Shown piece by piece: positions 25,170 to 33,145 of a stretch of 51,713 nt of DNA. Under the pieces are notes generated by a model. That model saw only the letters and a list, made by a program, of their open reading frames with translations, did no database searches and was not told the origin of the DNA. The position numbers were made by a program, and so were the translations under genes. This DNA comes from Arenimonas sp. (GTDB lineage Bacteria; Pseudomonadota; Alphaproteobacteria; Rhizobiales; Rhizobiaceae), in NCBI GenBank assembly GCA_019459145.1, contig JAIBEK010000051.1, forward strand, positions 1 to 51,713. The letters are read 5' to 3'. Numbering within the stretch: the first letter of the stretch is position 1; every line of letters starts with the position of its first letter.

Positions 25170-25880
25170 ATGAGCGGCCCTTCGCCGCTCTCCGCCGTGG
25201 TCGAGACGGCGCTCGCGCCGTACGGGTTGCATCCGCGAGGCGTCGCACGGTTTCCCGATGGTGCGGGCGGACCTCTGCTCGACGACGGTCAAGCGGCAGG
25301 GGTGGTCCTGCTGATCGGCAATATCGGCGGATCGATGTGGCAGGCCTTCTCGAACTGGCGCGCTTTGGAGGGGAACCGCGCCTGCGCCGATCCGCTCGAC
25401 CATTGGTCGAAGCAAGTGATCGGTGATCTTGCCGCGAAAACCGGGGCGACGGCCTATTTCCCGTCGGATCCGCCCTACCAGCCGTTCCAGCGCTGGGCCA
25501 TGTCGGCCGAAGGCTTGAGAGCGTCACCGCTCGGCATTCTCATCCATCCGAAATTCGGATTGTGGCACGGCTATCGCGGTGCGCTTGCATTTGCCGAAGA
25601 TATCTTCGAGCGGCAGAATGCGCCTGCCTCGGCGCCGCCGCATCCGTGCGACGCTTGTACGGGCAGGCCGTGTCTTGCGGCCTGTCCCGTCGGAGCCGTG
25701 ACGGTCGACCGCTTCGACGTGGCGGCCTGCCGGCAGTTTCTGGCGAGCGAAGCGGGTCGGGAAGGCTGCATGGACAAGGGTTGCCTTGCCCGGGCTGCCT
25801 GTCCCGTCGGTTCGCACTATCGCTATCCAGAAGGCCAGCTTCGCTTCCACATGAAAGCGCTCGTCCCGCCTCCCGACTAG
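25170..25880 (+). CDS. 4Fe-4S cluster protein following MttB
   Basis: A 236-residue protein with an unrecognised N-terminal 150 residues and a C-terminal ferredoxin-like part. Cysteines at 160, 163, 168 and 172 (CDACTGRPCLAAC) and 187, 200, 205 and 211 (GCMDKGCLARAACP) could hold two [4Fe-4S] clusters, in a layout reminiscent of the iron-sulfur region of QueG. GAGGGG precedes ATG 25170, 101 bases after the MttB stop and in the same direction. It may feed electrons to the ASKHA activator or directly to Co(II) corrinoid; this is inference from position. Confidence 0.8.
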   Translation: MSGPSPLSAVVETALAPYGLHPRGVARFPDGAGGPLLDDGQAAGVVLLIGNIGGSMWQAFSNWRALEGNRACADPLDHWSKQVIGDLAAKTGATAYFPSDPPYQPFQRWAMSAEGLRASPLGILIHPKFGLWHGYRGALAFAEDIFERQNAPASAPPHPCDACTGRPCLAACPVGAVTVDRFDVAACRQFLASEAGREGCMDKGCLARAACPVGSHYRYPEGQLRFHMKALVPPPD

Positions 25881-25887
25881 CTTCGTT

Positions 25888-26598
25888 TCAGGCGGCCTTG
25901 GCGATCGCGGCCTTGCGCGGCGCGGCCGAGCGGGCGTTCTTCTGTGGCAACAGCGCCATCACCTCGGCGGCGAGGCGCGAACCGTTCTCCAGCGCTTTGG
26001 CCAGGTTGGACACTTCCAGCGCATTCATCGCCTGCAACAGGCCCCCCTTGTCGAAGACGTCGCGATAGGCGGCGCGTTCGGCGATTGCCGTCGCAAGCGT
26101 GGCGATACCGCGGGCGGCGAGGAAATCCTTGGCCGCCTGCAAGGCGCGGGTCGTTACCGCGGCATTGACGCGGGTCAGCACGACGGAATGCGGGATGCGC
26201 ACGCCGCAGGACTGGTCGAGTTCCCTCAGCAGTTCGAGCACCTCGGCGCCGCCATGGGCATCCATGGCGCAACCCTGCACCGGGATCAGCACGTGGTCGG
26301 CAAGGCCGACCGCCTTGGCGAGCAGTGCATCGTGGCTCGACGGCAGGTCGATGAGGATATAGCCGCCGCGCTTTTTCGCCTTCGCGGTCGCGGCTTCAAT
26401 CGTTTCCTCGCTCACCGGGGTTACGGAGATCAGGCTGCTTGCGCCGGCGATGGCGTGCCAGCGGCTGATCCAGCCGCGCGGATCGGCATCGAGGATGGTG
26501 ACGCGATGGCCGCGACCGGCGAGTTCGCTGGCGAGAATGAGGACTGCGGTCGTCTTGCCTGCGCCGCCCTTGGTATTGGCAAATGTCAGTACTGGCAT
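25888..26598 (-). CDS. ParA-family ATPase, VirC1-like, orphan
   Basis: A 236-residue P-loop ATPase with a deviant Walker A, FANTKGGAGKTTAV, ILDADPRGWISRW and LIDLPSSHDALL. Length and sequence resemble VirC1 of Agrobacterium and other single-domain ParA proteins that position DNA or protein cargo. No ParB gene or parS-like repeat is nearby, so chromosome partition is unlikely. AAGGA precedes ATG 26598; the open frame upstream to 26664 is not needed. It converges with the 4Fe-4S gene, with 7 bases between. Confidence 0.85.
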   Translation of the reverse strand: MPVLTFANTKGGAGKTTAVLILASELAGRGHRVTILDADPRGWISRWHAIAGASSLISVTPVSEETIEAATAKAKKRGGYILIDLPSSHDALLAKAVGLADHVLIPVQGCAMDAHGGAEVLELLRELDQSCGVRIPHSVVLTRVNAAVTTRALQAAKDFLAARGIATLATAIAERAAYRDVFDKGGLLQAMNALEVSNLAKALENGSRLAAEVMALLPQKNARSAAPRKAAIAKAA

Positions 26599-26811
26599 AT
26601 CTTTTCCTTGATGAAACAAAGGTCCGAGCCAAGTCATCGCTCCAAGCCGCAGCGCGGGTTTCATGCTGCCTGAAGCGCATCGTTGGCGGGATTGGTTAAT
26701 GAGGTGTAAATGCCGATAGTGTTTCGTTAATTGCTTGAATGCCGCGCATGGTGCGAGAAATGTGTCGAAAGACAGGTGTCCATTTCGCAGGGCGCTTTAG
26801 CTGGAAGTCGC

Positions 26812-27561
26812 ATGCAATTGATTTTCATGATTCTGATTGCGCTCTTTGGCCCCGTCAGCACGGGGGCGGCAATGGCTGCGCAGGCCTGCGAGGGCGGCGT
26901 TTTCGATGGGCTGCCCTATACGCTCTGCAGCTTCGATCCAGCCCAAACCGAGATCCGAATCTATCACCGGGAGCCAAGCGGTGAGCCTTTCGGCAGTTTT
27001 GATTCCCTCGTTCGACAGTTGTGGCGCGAGCGGCATTATCTGATCGTCGCGATGAACGGTGGCATGTATCACCAGGATCTCTCGCCGGTCGGGCTGTTCG
27101 TCGAGCACGGCCTGGAGCGCCAGCCGATCAGCACCAAGTCCGGCTGGGGCAATTTCCATCTTCTGCCGAACGGTGTCTTCTGGCTGAAGGACGGCCGGGC
27201 AGGGGTGACGGAGACCTTTCGCTATCTGAAGGAGCGCCGTTCGGCGGATTATGCGACGCAGTCCGGCCCGATGCTGGTGATCGACGGGGCGATCCATCCG
27301 CGGTTTCTGCCGGACAGCGACAGCCTGAAGATCCGCAACGGCATCGGCGTCGATGCAGACGGCACGGTGCATATGGTGATTTCGGAGATGCCGGTCAGGT
27401 TCTACGATTTCGCGCGTCTGTTTCGCGATCGATTGGGCTGTCGCAACGCGCTTTACCTCGACGGCACGATTTCCAGCCTCTACGCCGCCGACAGCGGGCG
27501 GCGCGATCATCTCTTTCCGCTGGGGCCGATCATCGCCGTGATCGGCACGGTGCTGCAGTAG
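26812..27561 (+). CDS. Secreted phosphodiester glycosidase-family protein (NAGPA domain)
   Basis: About 249 residues with an N-terminal signal peptide (residues 1-25, ending MAAQA). The mature part fits the NAGPA/DUF2233 family (PF09992): LIVAMNGGMYHQDLSPVGL, SGPMLVIDGAIHP, RNGIGVDADGTVHMV and ALYLDGTISSLY are its conserved blocks. Members cleave N-acetylglucosamine phosphodiesters or related polymers. GGAAG lies just upstream of ATG 26812; the frame extends back to 26731. It probably acts on envelope glycans in the periplasm. Confidence 0.82.
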   Translation: MQLIFMILIALFGPVSTGAAMAAQACEGGVFDGLPYTLCSFDPAQTEIRIYHREPSGEPFGSFDSLVRQLWRERHYLIVAMNGGMYHQDLSPVGLFVEHGLERQPISTKSGWGNFHLLPNGVFWLKDGRAGVTETFRYLKERRSADYATQSGPMLVIDGAIHPRFLPDSDSLKIRNGIGVDADGTVHMVISEMPVRFYDFARLFRDRLGCRNALYLDGTISSLYAADSGRRDHLFPLGPIIAVIGTVLQ

Positions 27562-27583
27562 CCACGATGTAGGCTGAGAACCT

Positions 27584-27928
27584 TCAGACCGCGGCCTTGG
27601 GATAGGCGCGTTCAAGCCCGCCGGAACGGACGAGGCCGTTGCGCAGGGCAAGATAGGCGGGGTGCTGGCTGGATCGGGCGGCTTCCATCAGACGAATCTG
27701 CAGCCGGGCCGGCGCGGCATTGCCCAGCCATTCTCCGCAGCGCTCGAGCTTGAGCGTATTGAGGAAGGGCGCCTCGCTTTCTCGGTCGAGATAGAGGGCG
27801 ATGCCGTCGAACAGGTTGTTGTCGTGTTCTGTACTCTCGAAGACAAGCTGGAGAAACGACTTGTCGGTGTCGTTGAGGCCGCGGAGCTTGTCGGCGATGA
27901 TGTCGGGGGATGTCTGGCGTTGCGGCAT
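27584..27928 (-). CDS. Hypothetical protein
   Basis: A 114-residue soluble protein. GGAG lies six bases before ATG 27928; an ATG at 27952 lies before that site and is less likely. The sequence is mixed, helical and slightly acidic, with no signal peptide and no recognised family. It lies 58 bases after the O-GlcNAc transferase-like gene in the same direction and may be co-transcribed with it. Confidence 0.6.
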   Translation of the reverse strand: MPQRQTSPDIIADKLRGLNDTDKSFLQLVFESTEHDNNLFDGIALYLDRESEAPFLNTLKLERCGEWLGNAAPARLQIRLMEAARSSQHPAYLALRNGLVRSGGLERAYPKAAV

Positions 27929-27985
27929 TGTTGGCTCCTTTTCAGTTTGCAATGGGAACAGTGAGGACTTGGCGGAAACGGCAGG

Positions 27986-29719
27986 TCAAGTCGGAGAGAC
28001 GGCGATGGACCAGTCTGGTCGGGACAACGCCGGCACGTCGAAATGGTCGGGCTCGAGCCTCTGTCTCTCGCGCTCGACCATCATCTCGTAGGCCCGCTCG
28101 AGATGCCGCGTAAAGCGCGTGGTGTCGAAGAGTGGCGCGACGAGGCGGTTTTCGGCAAGGCGGGCGCGGATCCTGGCAAGGCGGTCGCCGTCGGTTGCAA
28201 GGCCGATGCAGAGGTCGACCATGTCGTTTTCGTCTTCTGCCACCAGTTCCGGCAGGCCGATCGCATTCAACAGGCTCTCCGACACCCGCGAGGTGAAATT
28301 GCGGCCCTTGAAGGTCAGCACGGGAAGGCCGGCCCACAGCTTGTCCGAGGTGGTGGTGTGGCCATTGGTGGGAAAGGTGTCGAGGGCGATGTCGGCGGCC
28401 TGAAGGCGTGCGACATGCGCAGGATAGTCGGCGCGCCGGGCAAAGTGGATGCGCTCGGCGGCGACGCCGAGGCTCGCCATGAAGGCGGTGAAATTTGCCC
28501 GCGCGTCGTCATCGTCGCACATCATCCACAGTACGGCCCGTGGAATGGCGACGAGAATGCGGGCCCACAGCCGTGCCGTGCGCGGTGTGATCTTCTTCAC
28601 GGCGTTGAACGAGGCGATGACGAAGGCATCGGCGGGAAGGCCGAGGCTCTCGCGCGCCGCTGCGGGCGGCAAGGCCCGGTGCAGACGGTCATTGGCCTGG
28701 TAGCTCTCGGGCAGGCGGCAGAATTTCTCGTGGTAATAAGGCCTGGACGCATCGGGCGTGACAATGCGGTCGCCGATGATGTAGTCGCAGTCGATCCCGG
28801 TTCCCGAGCCCGGAAAGCCGAGATAGGCGACCTGGATCGGTGCCAGGCCGCGATTGACCAGACTGATGCGGGCGTCCTTCGTGTGCCCCTTCAGATCGAC
28901 GAGGATATCGATGCCGCGCGCGCGAATGAGATCGGCTGCTTGTGCGTCGTCGAGGTCGCGGATCGTCACGATCGTCCCGTATTGGTTTCGCAAGCCCTGG
29001 TCGGCCGACAGCACATCATCGTCGGTATGGCAGTACAGGGTGATGTCGAATTTTTCCCGGTCGTGGCACAAGAGGACACCCTGGAACAGCCGCATGGTCG
29101 CATGCTGGTCGCAGATGTCGTTCGACAGGTAACCGACCCTGATCCGCTCGCCGAAGACATGCGGCCGGGAACGCCGCTCGATCCGCGACTGTGCCGTAAA
29201 CGCCGTGCCGCCGTGCATCCGGGTCACCCGCGCATTTAGGCTCTCGTCGTCGCACCACATGATGTGATCGTGCGGGTCGTCTACACCGAAGGCGAGCGCA
29301 TCGCCGGATCTCAGGCGCTCGAGCATGCGGGCGTCTTCGGCCTCGCATTCGTCGAGCGATAATTGCTCGCGCAGCAGGCTACGATAGGTGTTCTCCGCCT
29401 CGACGTCGAGCGGGCCGCCGCGTGCCGCCTGGCGGGCCAGCGTCAGGGCAGGGGCGCGGCGGCGCGCCCGCCTGTAGCTTCTCGCCGCCAGCAATCGCAG
29501 CATCCGGCCGTTCTTGGGATCGAGATCGGCAGCCTGGGCATAAAATTGCGCTGCCTGTTCCAGTTGGCCGAGCTTGGCATGGCACTGGGCGGCCATGAGG
29601 ATGACCTTCGAATCGCGGCCGCCCCTTGCGATCAGTGGCGACAGGCGCGCAAGGCACTGTTCAAAGCGCCCGGCCTTGTACGCATCGACCGCGGCCGGCA
29701 GTCCTTGTTGGGATGTCAT
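27986..29719 (-). CDS. SPINDLY-family O-linked N-acetylglucosamine transferase (TPR plus GT41)
   Basis: A 577-residue protein with two or three TPR-like repeats (about 10-110) followed by a GT41 catalytic region. Family marks are RIRVGYLSNDICDQHATM, AYLGFPGSGTGIDCDYIIGD and the UDP-binding stretch TNGHTTTSDKLWAGLPVLT with SRVSESLLNAIGLPELV. Bacterial GT41 proteins transfer GlcNAc or other sugars to proteins such as flagellin or to lipids. The acceptor here is unknown. A second sugar-transferase-like gene diverges at 29939, which suggests a small glycosylation locus. Confidence 0.88.
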   Translation of the reverse strand: MTSQQGLPAAVDAYKAGRFEQCLARLSPLIARGGRDSKVILMAAQCHAKLGQLEQAAQFYAQAADLDPKNGRMLRLLAARSYRRARRRAPALTLARQAARGGPLDVEAENTYRSLLREQLSLDECEAEDARMLERLRSGDALAFGVDDPHDHIMWCDDESLNARVTRMHGGTAFTAQSRIERRSRPHVFGERIRVGYLSNDICDQHATMRLFQGVLLCHDREKFDITLYCHTDDDVLSADQGLRNQYGTIVTIRDLDDAQAADLIRARGIDILVDLKGHTKDARISLVNRGLAPIQVAYLGFPGSGTGIDCDYIIGDRIVTPDASRPYYHEKFCRLPESYQANDRLHRALPPAAARESLGLPADAFVIASFNAVKKITPRTARLWARILVAIPRAVLWMMCDDDDARANFTAFMASLGVAAERIHFARRADYPAHVARLQAADIALDTFPTNGHTTTSDKLWAGLPVLTFKGRNFTSRVSESLLNAIGLPELVAEDENDMVDLCIGLATDGDRLARIRARLAENRLVAPLFDTTRFTRHLERAYEMMVERERQRLEPDHFDVPALSRPDWSIAVSPT

Positions 29720-29938
29720 TCGGGGCAGTGCTTCCGTGATCAGTCTGACAGGTCTTGAAGAAGGCTAGGCGGCGAGGCTTATCCAAGGCTTGTGCCGGGC
29801 GCTTCGCCGGGTCGGCCTTTGGTTGACAGGCAAGACGCGAGTGGAAAGGCTGTCGCGACGATTGGCCGTCGATTCGGTCCAAGCCAACAAAAATGTCGTG
29901 CGTGCCGGGACGGGCGCCTTCGAGGTCGGAGCCTAACA

Positions 29939-30961
29939 ATGCCAGAATTGTCCATTTGCATGCCGAGCAATCGCAGCCTCGCGCAGTCGCGCGCAGCGAT
30001 CGACAGCGCCATCGCCTATTGCGAGGCGCGCGATGCCGTTCTCATCGTTTCGGACAATTCCGGCGATCCGGAAAAGCGCGCCTATCTTGCAGGCCGATCG
30101 CCGCTTTTGACGGTGATCGACGCCGGCGATGCGCCACCGCTCGTCAACATGCGCCTGGCTCTGGATGCCGCGACGACGCCCTTCCTCATGCCGATGGGCG
30201 ACGATGACGAGATCGCCGTCGTCGAGGGGCAGCCGGCATTCGATCTTGCGAGCCTGCCCGAGGATTATATCGGTGTCCTGCCGGTCAGCGTGCCGTTCTC
30301 GGCCGTTCACGGCACGCTGCAGGCCAAGGGTTTTGCCCTGACCTCAGATGACCCAGCCGAGCGCATCAGCCAATACGTCGCCGGCGCCAAGGGCAATAAC
30401 AGTCTCTACTACAGCATGTTTCGCCGCGAGGTCTTCACCTCGCTGATCCATGCTTTCGCCGAGCACCATCCGACCAGGGGCATGTATTGCGACTGGGCAC
30501 TGATGCTGGCGATGATCTGCTACGGCAAGATGGCGCACGATCCCGGCACGGTGTTCCGCTACAACATGGGAAAGTGGGATTCGGCGGAAAAAATCGACGG
30601 CATGGTCGTCGATCTCTATCGCAATGCCGGATTGCCGGCCGAGGCGACCAAATTCGACGGTCTGCTGATGTATCTCGACCTCTTCGTCCTGTCGATGCGT
30701 TCGGCAAGCCCGGTGCCGCCCGAGCAGCGCCAGCGCATCGGCCGCACCGTCACCAACCGGCTGCTCGGCCCCTTCATCCAGAAGGTTGCCGACGCGCCGG
30801 AGGACTATGACGGCACGGTCCGCCATCTGGCTACCATGGCGATCGAGGCGCAGGACAGCTTCATGCAGTTTCAGATCGCCCTGATGATGATCGACCGGCT
30901 GCAGCCGGGTCTGAAGGATCGCTACGTCGCTTTCGTCAAGGCGGTGATGGCGCCGGCCTGA
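29939..30961 (+). CDS. GT2-like glycosyltransferase
   Basis: A 340-residue protein that begins like a GT-A glycosyltransferase (ELSICMPSNR, VLIVSDNSGDPEKRAYL) and has an acidic triad in MPMGDDDEIAV as a probable metal/UDP-sugar site. The C-terminal half is not similar to a family I can name. GGAG lies seven bases before ATG 29939. It is divergent from the GT41 gene; substrate and acceptor unknown. Confidence 0.7.
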   Translation: MPELSICMPSNRSLAQSRAAIDSAIAYCEARDAVLIVSDNSGDPEKRAYLAGRSPLLTVIDAGDAPPLVNMRLALDAATTPFLMPMGDDDEIAVVEGQPAFDLASLPEDYIGVLPVSVPFSAVHGTLQAKGFALTSDDPAERISQYVAGAKGNNSLYYSMFRREVFTSLIHAFAEHHPTRGMYCDWALMLAMICYGKMAHDPGTVFRYNMGKWDSAEKIDGMVVDLYRNAGLPAEATKFDGLLMYLDLFVLSMRSASPVPPEQRQRIGRTVTNRLLGPFIQKVADAPEDYDGTVRHLATMAIEAQDSFMQFQIALMMIDRLQPGLKDRYVAFVKAVMAPA

Positions 30962-30982
30962 GCCGGCGCTGAAGGCAGGAGA

Positions 30983-31999
30983 TCAGCCTCGCCGACGGGT
31001 GCGTCGTCCGCCTTCCTGGGCGCCTGATTCTGCGGCGGTCTTGTTGCGCAGCGGTCCGATCTTCTCGACGATCGTCTCGATGGTCGGCCGTGGTCCCGGC
31101 GTATAGCCGTCGATTGCGGCGCGCATGGCGGCAAGATGGCCGCACGACGTGCCGCAGCAGCCGCCGATGATCTTCGCGCCGGCATCGCGCGCAAGCCTCG
31201 CATAATCGGCCATCAACGGCGGCGTTCCGGAATAGTGGATTTCCGTGCCGCGAAACTCTGGAATGCCGCAATTGCCCTTGACGATCACGGTCGCGGCCGG
31301 ATCGGCGGCGGTCATGTCGAGCAGGCTCGCCAGGATGTCGGAGGCGCCGACGCCGCAATTGGCACCGACCGCCAGCGGTCCCGAACCGATGTCCCTGGCG
31401 ACGCCGTGAATGTCCTTCGGATCGAGGCCCATCATCGTCTTGCCGGCGGTGTCGAACGAGCCGGTATAGGTGTAGGGCAGGCCGGTCTTGACGGCGGCTT
31501 CGGCCGCTGCCCGGATTTCGTCCGCCGAAGACATGGTCTCGATCCAGGCGACGTCGACGCCGCCGGCTTTCAGGCCCTCCATCTGTTCCGCGAAGGAGGC
31601 AACCGCCTCGTCATAGGTCATCGCTCCGAGTGGTTGCAACAGCTCGCCGGTTGGACCGACGGAGCCGGCGACGATGACCTTGCGCGGCGCCGCGTCGGCG
31701 ACCGCGCGGGCGATCTCGGCGGCTTTCTTGTTCAGCGCATGCACGCGGTCCTGCGCGTGGTGCAGCTTGAGGCGATGGCGCGTGCCGCCGAAGGAATTGG
31801 TGAGGATGATGTCGGCGCCGGCGTCGACGAAATCCTGATGCAGCTTGGTGATCTTCTCCGGCTGGGTCTCGTTCCACAGCTCCGGGGCCTCGCCCGCTTC
31901 CAGCCCCATGGCGAACAGATTGGTCCCCGTCGCCCCGTCGGCGAGCAGCACGCCCTTTTGGGCCAGAAGTTCGGAAAGTGGATTGGGTGCGGTCGCCAT
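30983..31999 (-). CDS. bmt: Betaine-homocysteine S-methyltransferase
   Basis: A 338-residue zinc enzyme of the homocysteine S-methyltransferase family. It shows DGATGTNLFAMGL near the start, the zinc ligands in VGANCGVG and IIGGCCGTSC, and TNSFGGTRHRL. It transfers a methyl group from glycine betaine to homocysteine, giving methionine and dimethylglycine; related enzymes may use other methyl donors such as S-methylmethionine. The C-terminus ends in a Gly/Arg-rich run (EGGRRTRRRG). GAGG precedes ATG 31999. It follows the ProXWV transporter on the same strand (93 bases after proV), which supports betaine as substrate. Confidence 0.88.
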   Translation of the reverse strand: MATAPNPLSELLAQKGVLLADGATGTNLFAMGLEAGEAPELWNETQPEKITKLHQDFVDAGADIILTNSFGGTRHRLKLHHAQDRVHALNKKAAEIARAVADAAPRKVIVAGSVGPTGELLQPLGAMTYDEAVASFAEQMEGLKAGGVDVAWIETMSSADEIRAAAEAAVKTGLPYTYTGSFDTAGKTMMGLDPKDIHGVARDIGSGPLAVGANCGVGASDILASLLDMTAADPAATVIVKGNCGIPEFRGTEIHYSGTPPLMADYARLARDAGAKIIGGCCGTSCGHLAAMRAAIDGYTPGPRPTIETIVEKIGPLRNKTAAESGAQEGGRRTRRRG

Positions 32000-32092
32000 G
32001 CTTCTTGTCCTCGTTGATCCGGTTCACAGGATTTAGAGGCTTCTTCCGGGTGCCGCAACGGACAAACGCAGGGACCCGTTCGCGCCAAGCCT

Positions 32093-33145
32093 TTATGCCG
32101 GCGGGTGAGGGGGATCGCCGGCCGGGGTCACCATGGCGGCGACGATCATGGCCAAGTCTACGGTGCCGACAGGGCGTCCGATGGCGTCGGTGACATTTGC
32201 CCTTGTGACGCCTGCCGCCAGCATCTGTCGTGCGGCATCGTCGAGCACGCATGCGGCCGGTACCGCGAGGCCTGGCCCGGCTGACGGAGATGGTTCCAGC
32301 GGCTTCATGATCGAGCCCGCCTGCAGCACCCGGCCTCTGTTGACCTCCCGCACGAAGGCCGAAATGTAATCGTCGGCCGGGGCGAGCACGATCTCCTGGC
32401 CCGTTCCCTGCTGGACGACCTCTCCATCGCGCAGGACGGCGATCCGGTCGCCGAGCCGCAGCGCCTCGTCGAGATCGTGGGTGATGAAGACCACGGTCTT
32501 CTTGAGGTCGTGCTGCAGATCGAGCAGCATGGTCTGCATGTCGACCCGGATGAGTGGATCGAGCGCGGAAAAGGCCTCGTCCATCAGGAGGATGTCGGCA
32601 TCGGTGGCAAGCGCCCGGGCAAGTCCGACGCGTTGCTGCATGCCGCCCGAAAGCTGGTGCGGATAGTGATGCTCGAAACCGGCAAGGCCGACGCGATCGA
32701 TCCACTCTCGCGCCTTCGCCCGGGCCGTGGACCGGTCAATTCCCTGGATGCCAAGCCCGTAGGCGGTGTTTTCCAGCACGGTGCGGTGCGGCAGCAGCGC
32801 GAACTTCTGGAACACCATCGCCGTCCTTGTGCGCCGGAACGCACGCAGTTCGGCAGGCGACATGCGGCACACGTCGACGCCGCCGACCAGGACCTCGCCG
32901 ATGGTTGGCTCGATCAGGCGGTTGATGTGCCGCAGGAGCGTCGACTTGCCCGAACCGGAAAGACCCATTACCACCGAGATGCGGCCGGCCGGCATGGCGA
33001 TATTGATGTTTCTCAGGCCGAGGACATGGCTGTGCCGGTCGTTGAGCTCGGCCTTCGTGACGCCCCCCTTCACCGCCTCGACCAGTTCTGCACCCTGCGG
33101 TCCGAAGATCTTGTAGAGGTGGCGGATCTCGATGCTCTCAGCCAT
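32093..33145 (-). CDS. proV: Glycine betaine/proline ABC transporter ATPase (ProV/OpuAA type)
   Basis: A 350-residue ATPase with Walker A GLSGSGKST, Q-loop in MVFQKFALLPHRT, signature LSGGMQQR, Walker B ILLMDEAFSALD and the switch His in FITHD. The C-terminal 80 residues resemble one CBS motif (VTDAIGRPVGTVDLAMIVAAM), as in osmosensing ProV/OpuAA, but the second half of a CBS pair is weak. ATG 33145 has GAGG upstream and overlaps proW by 8 bases. It energises uptake of betaine or a related quaternary amine. Confidence 0.93.
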   Translation of the reverse strand: MAESIEIRHLYKIFGPQGAELVEAVKGGVTKAELNDRHSHVLGLRNINIAMPAGRISVVMGLSGSGKSTLLRHINRLIEPTIGEVLVGGVDVCRMSPAELRAFRRTRTAMVFQKFALLPHRTVLENTAYGLGIQGIDRSTARAKAREWIDRVGLAGFEHHYPHQLSGGMQQRVGLARALATDADILLMDEAFSALDPLIRVDMQTMLLDLQHDLKKTVVFITHDLDEALRLGDRIAVLRDGEVVQQGTGQEIVLAPADDYISAFVREVNRGRVLQAGSIMKPLEPSPSAGPGLAVPAACVLDDAARQMLAAGVTRANVTDAIGRPVGTVDLAMIVAAMVTPAGDPPHPPA

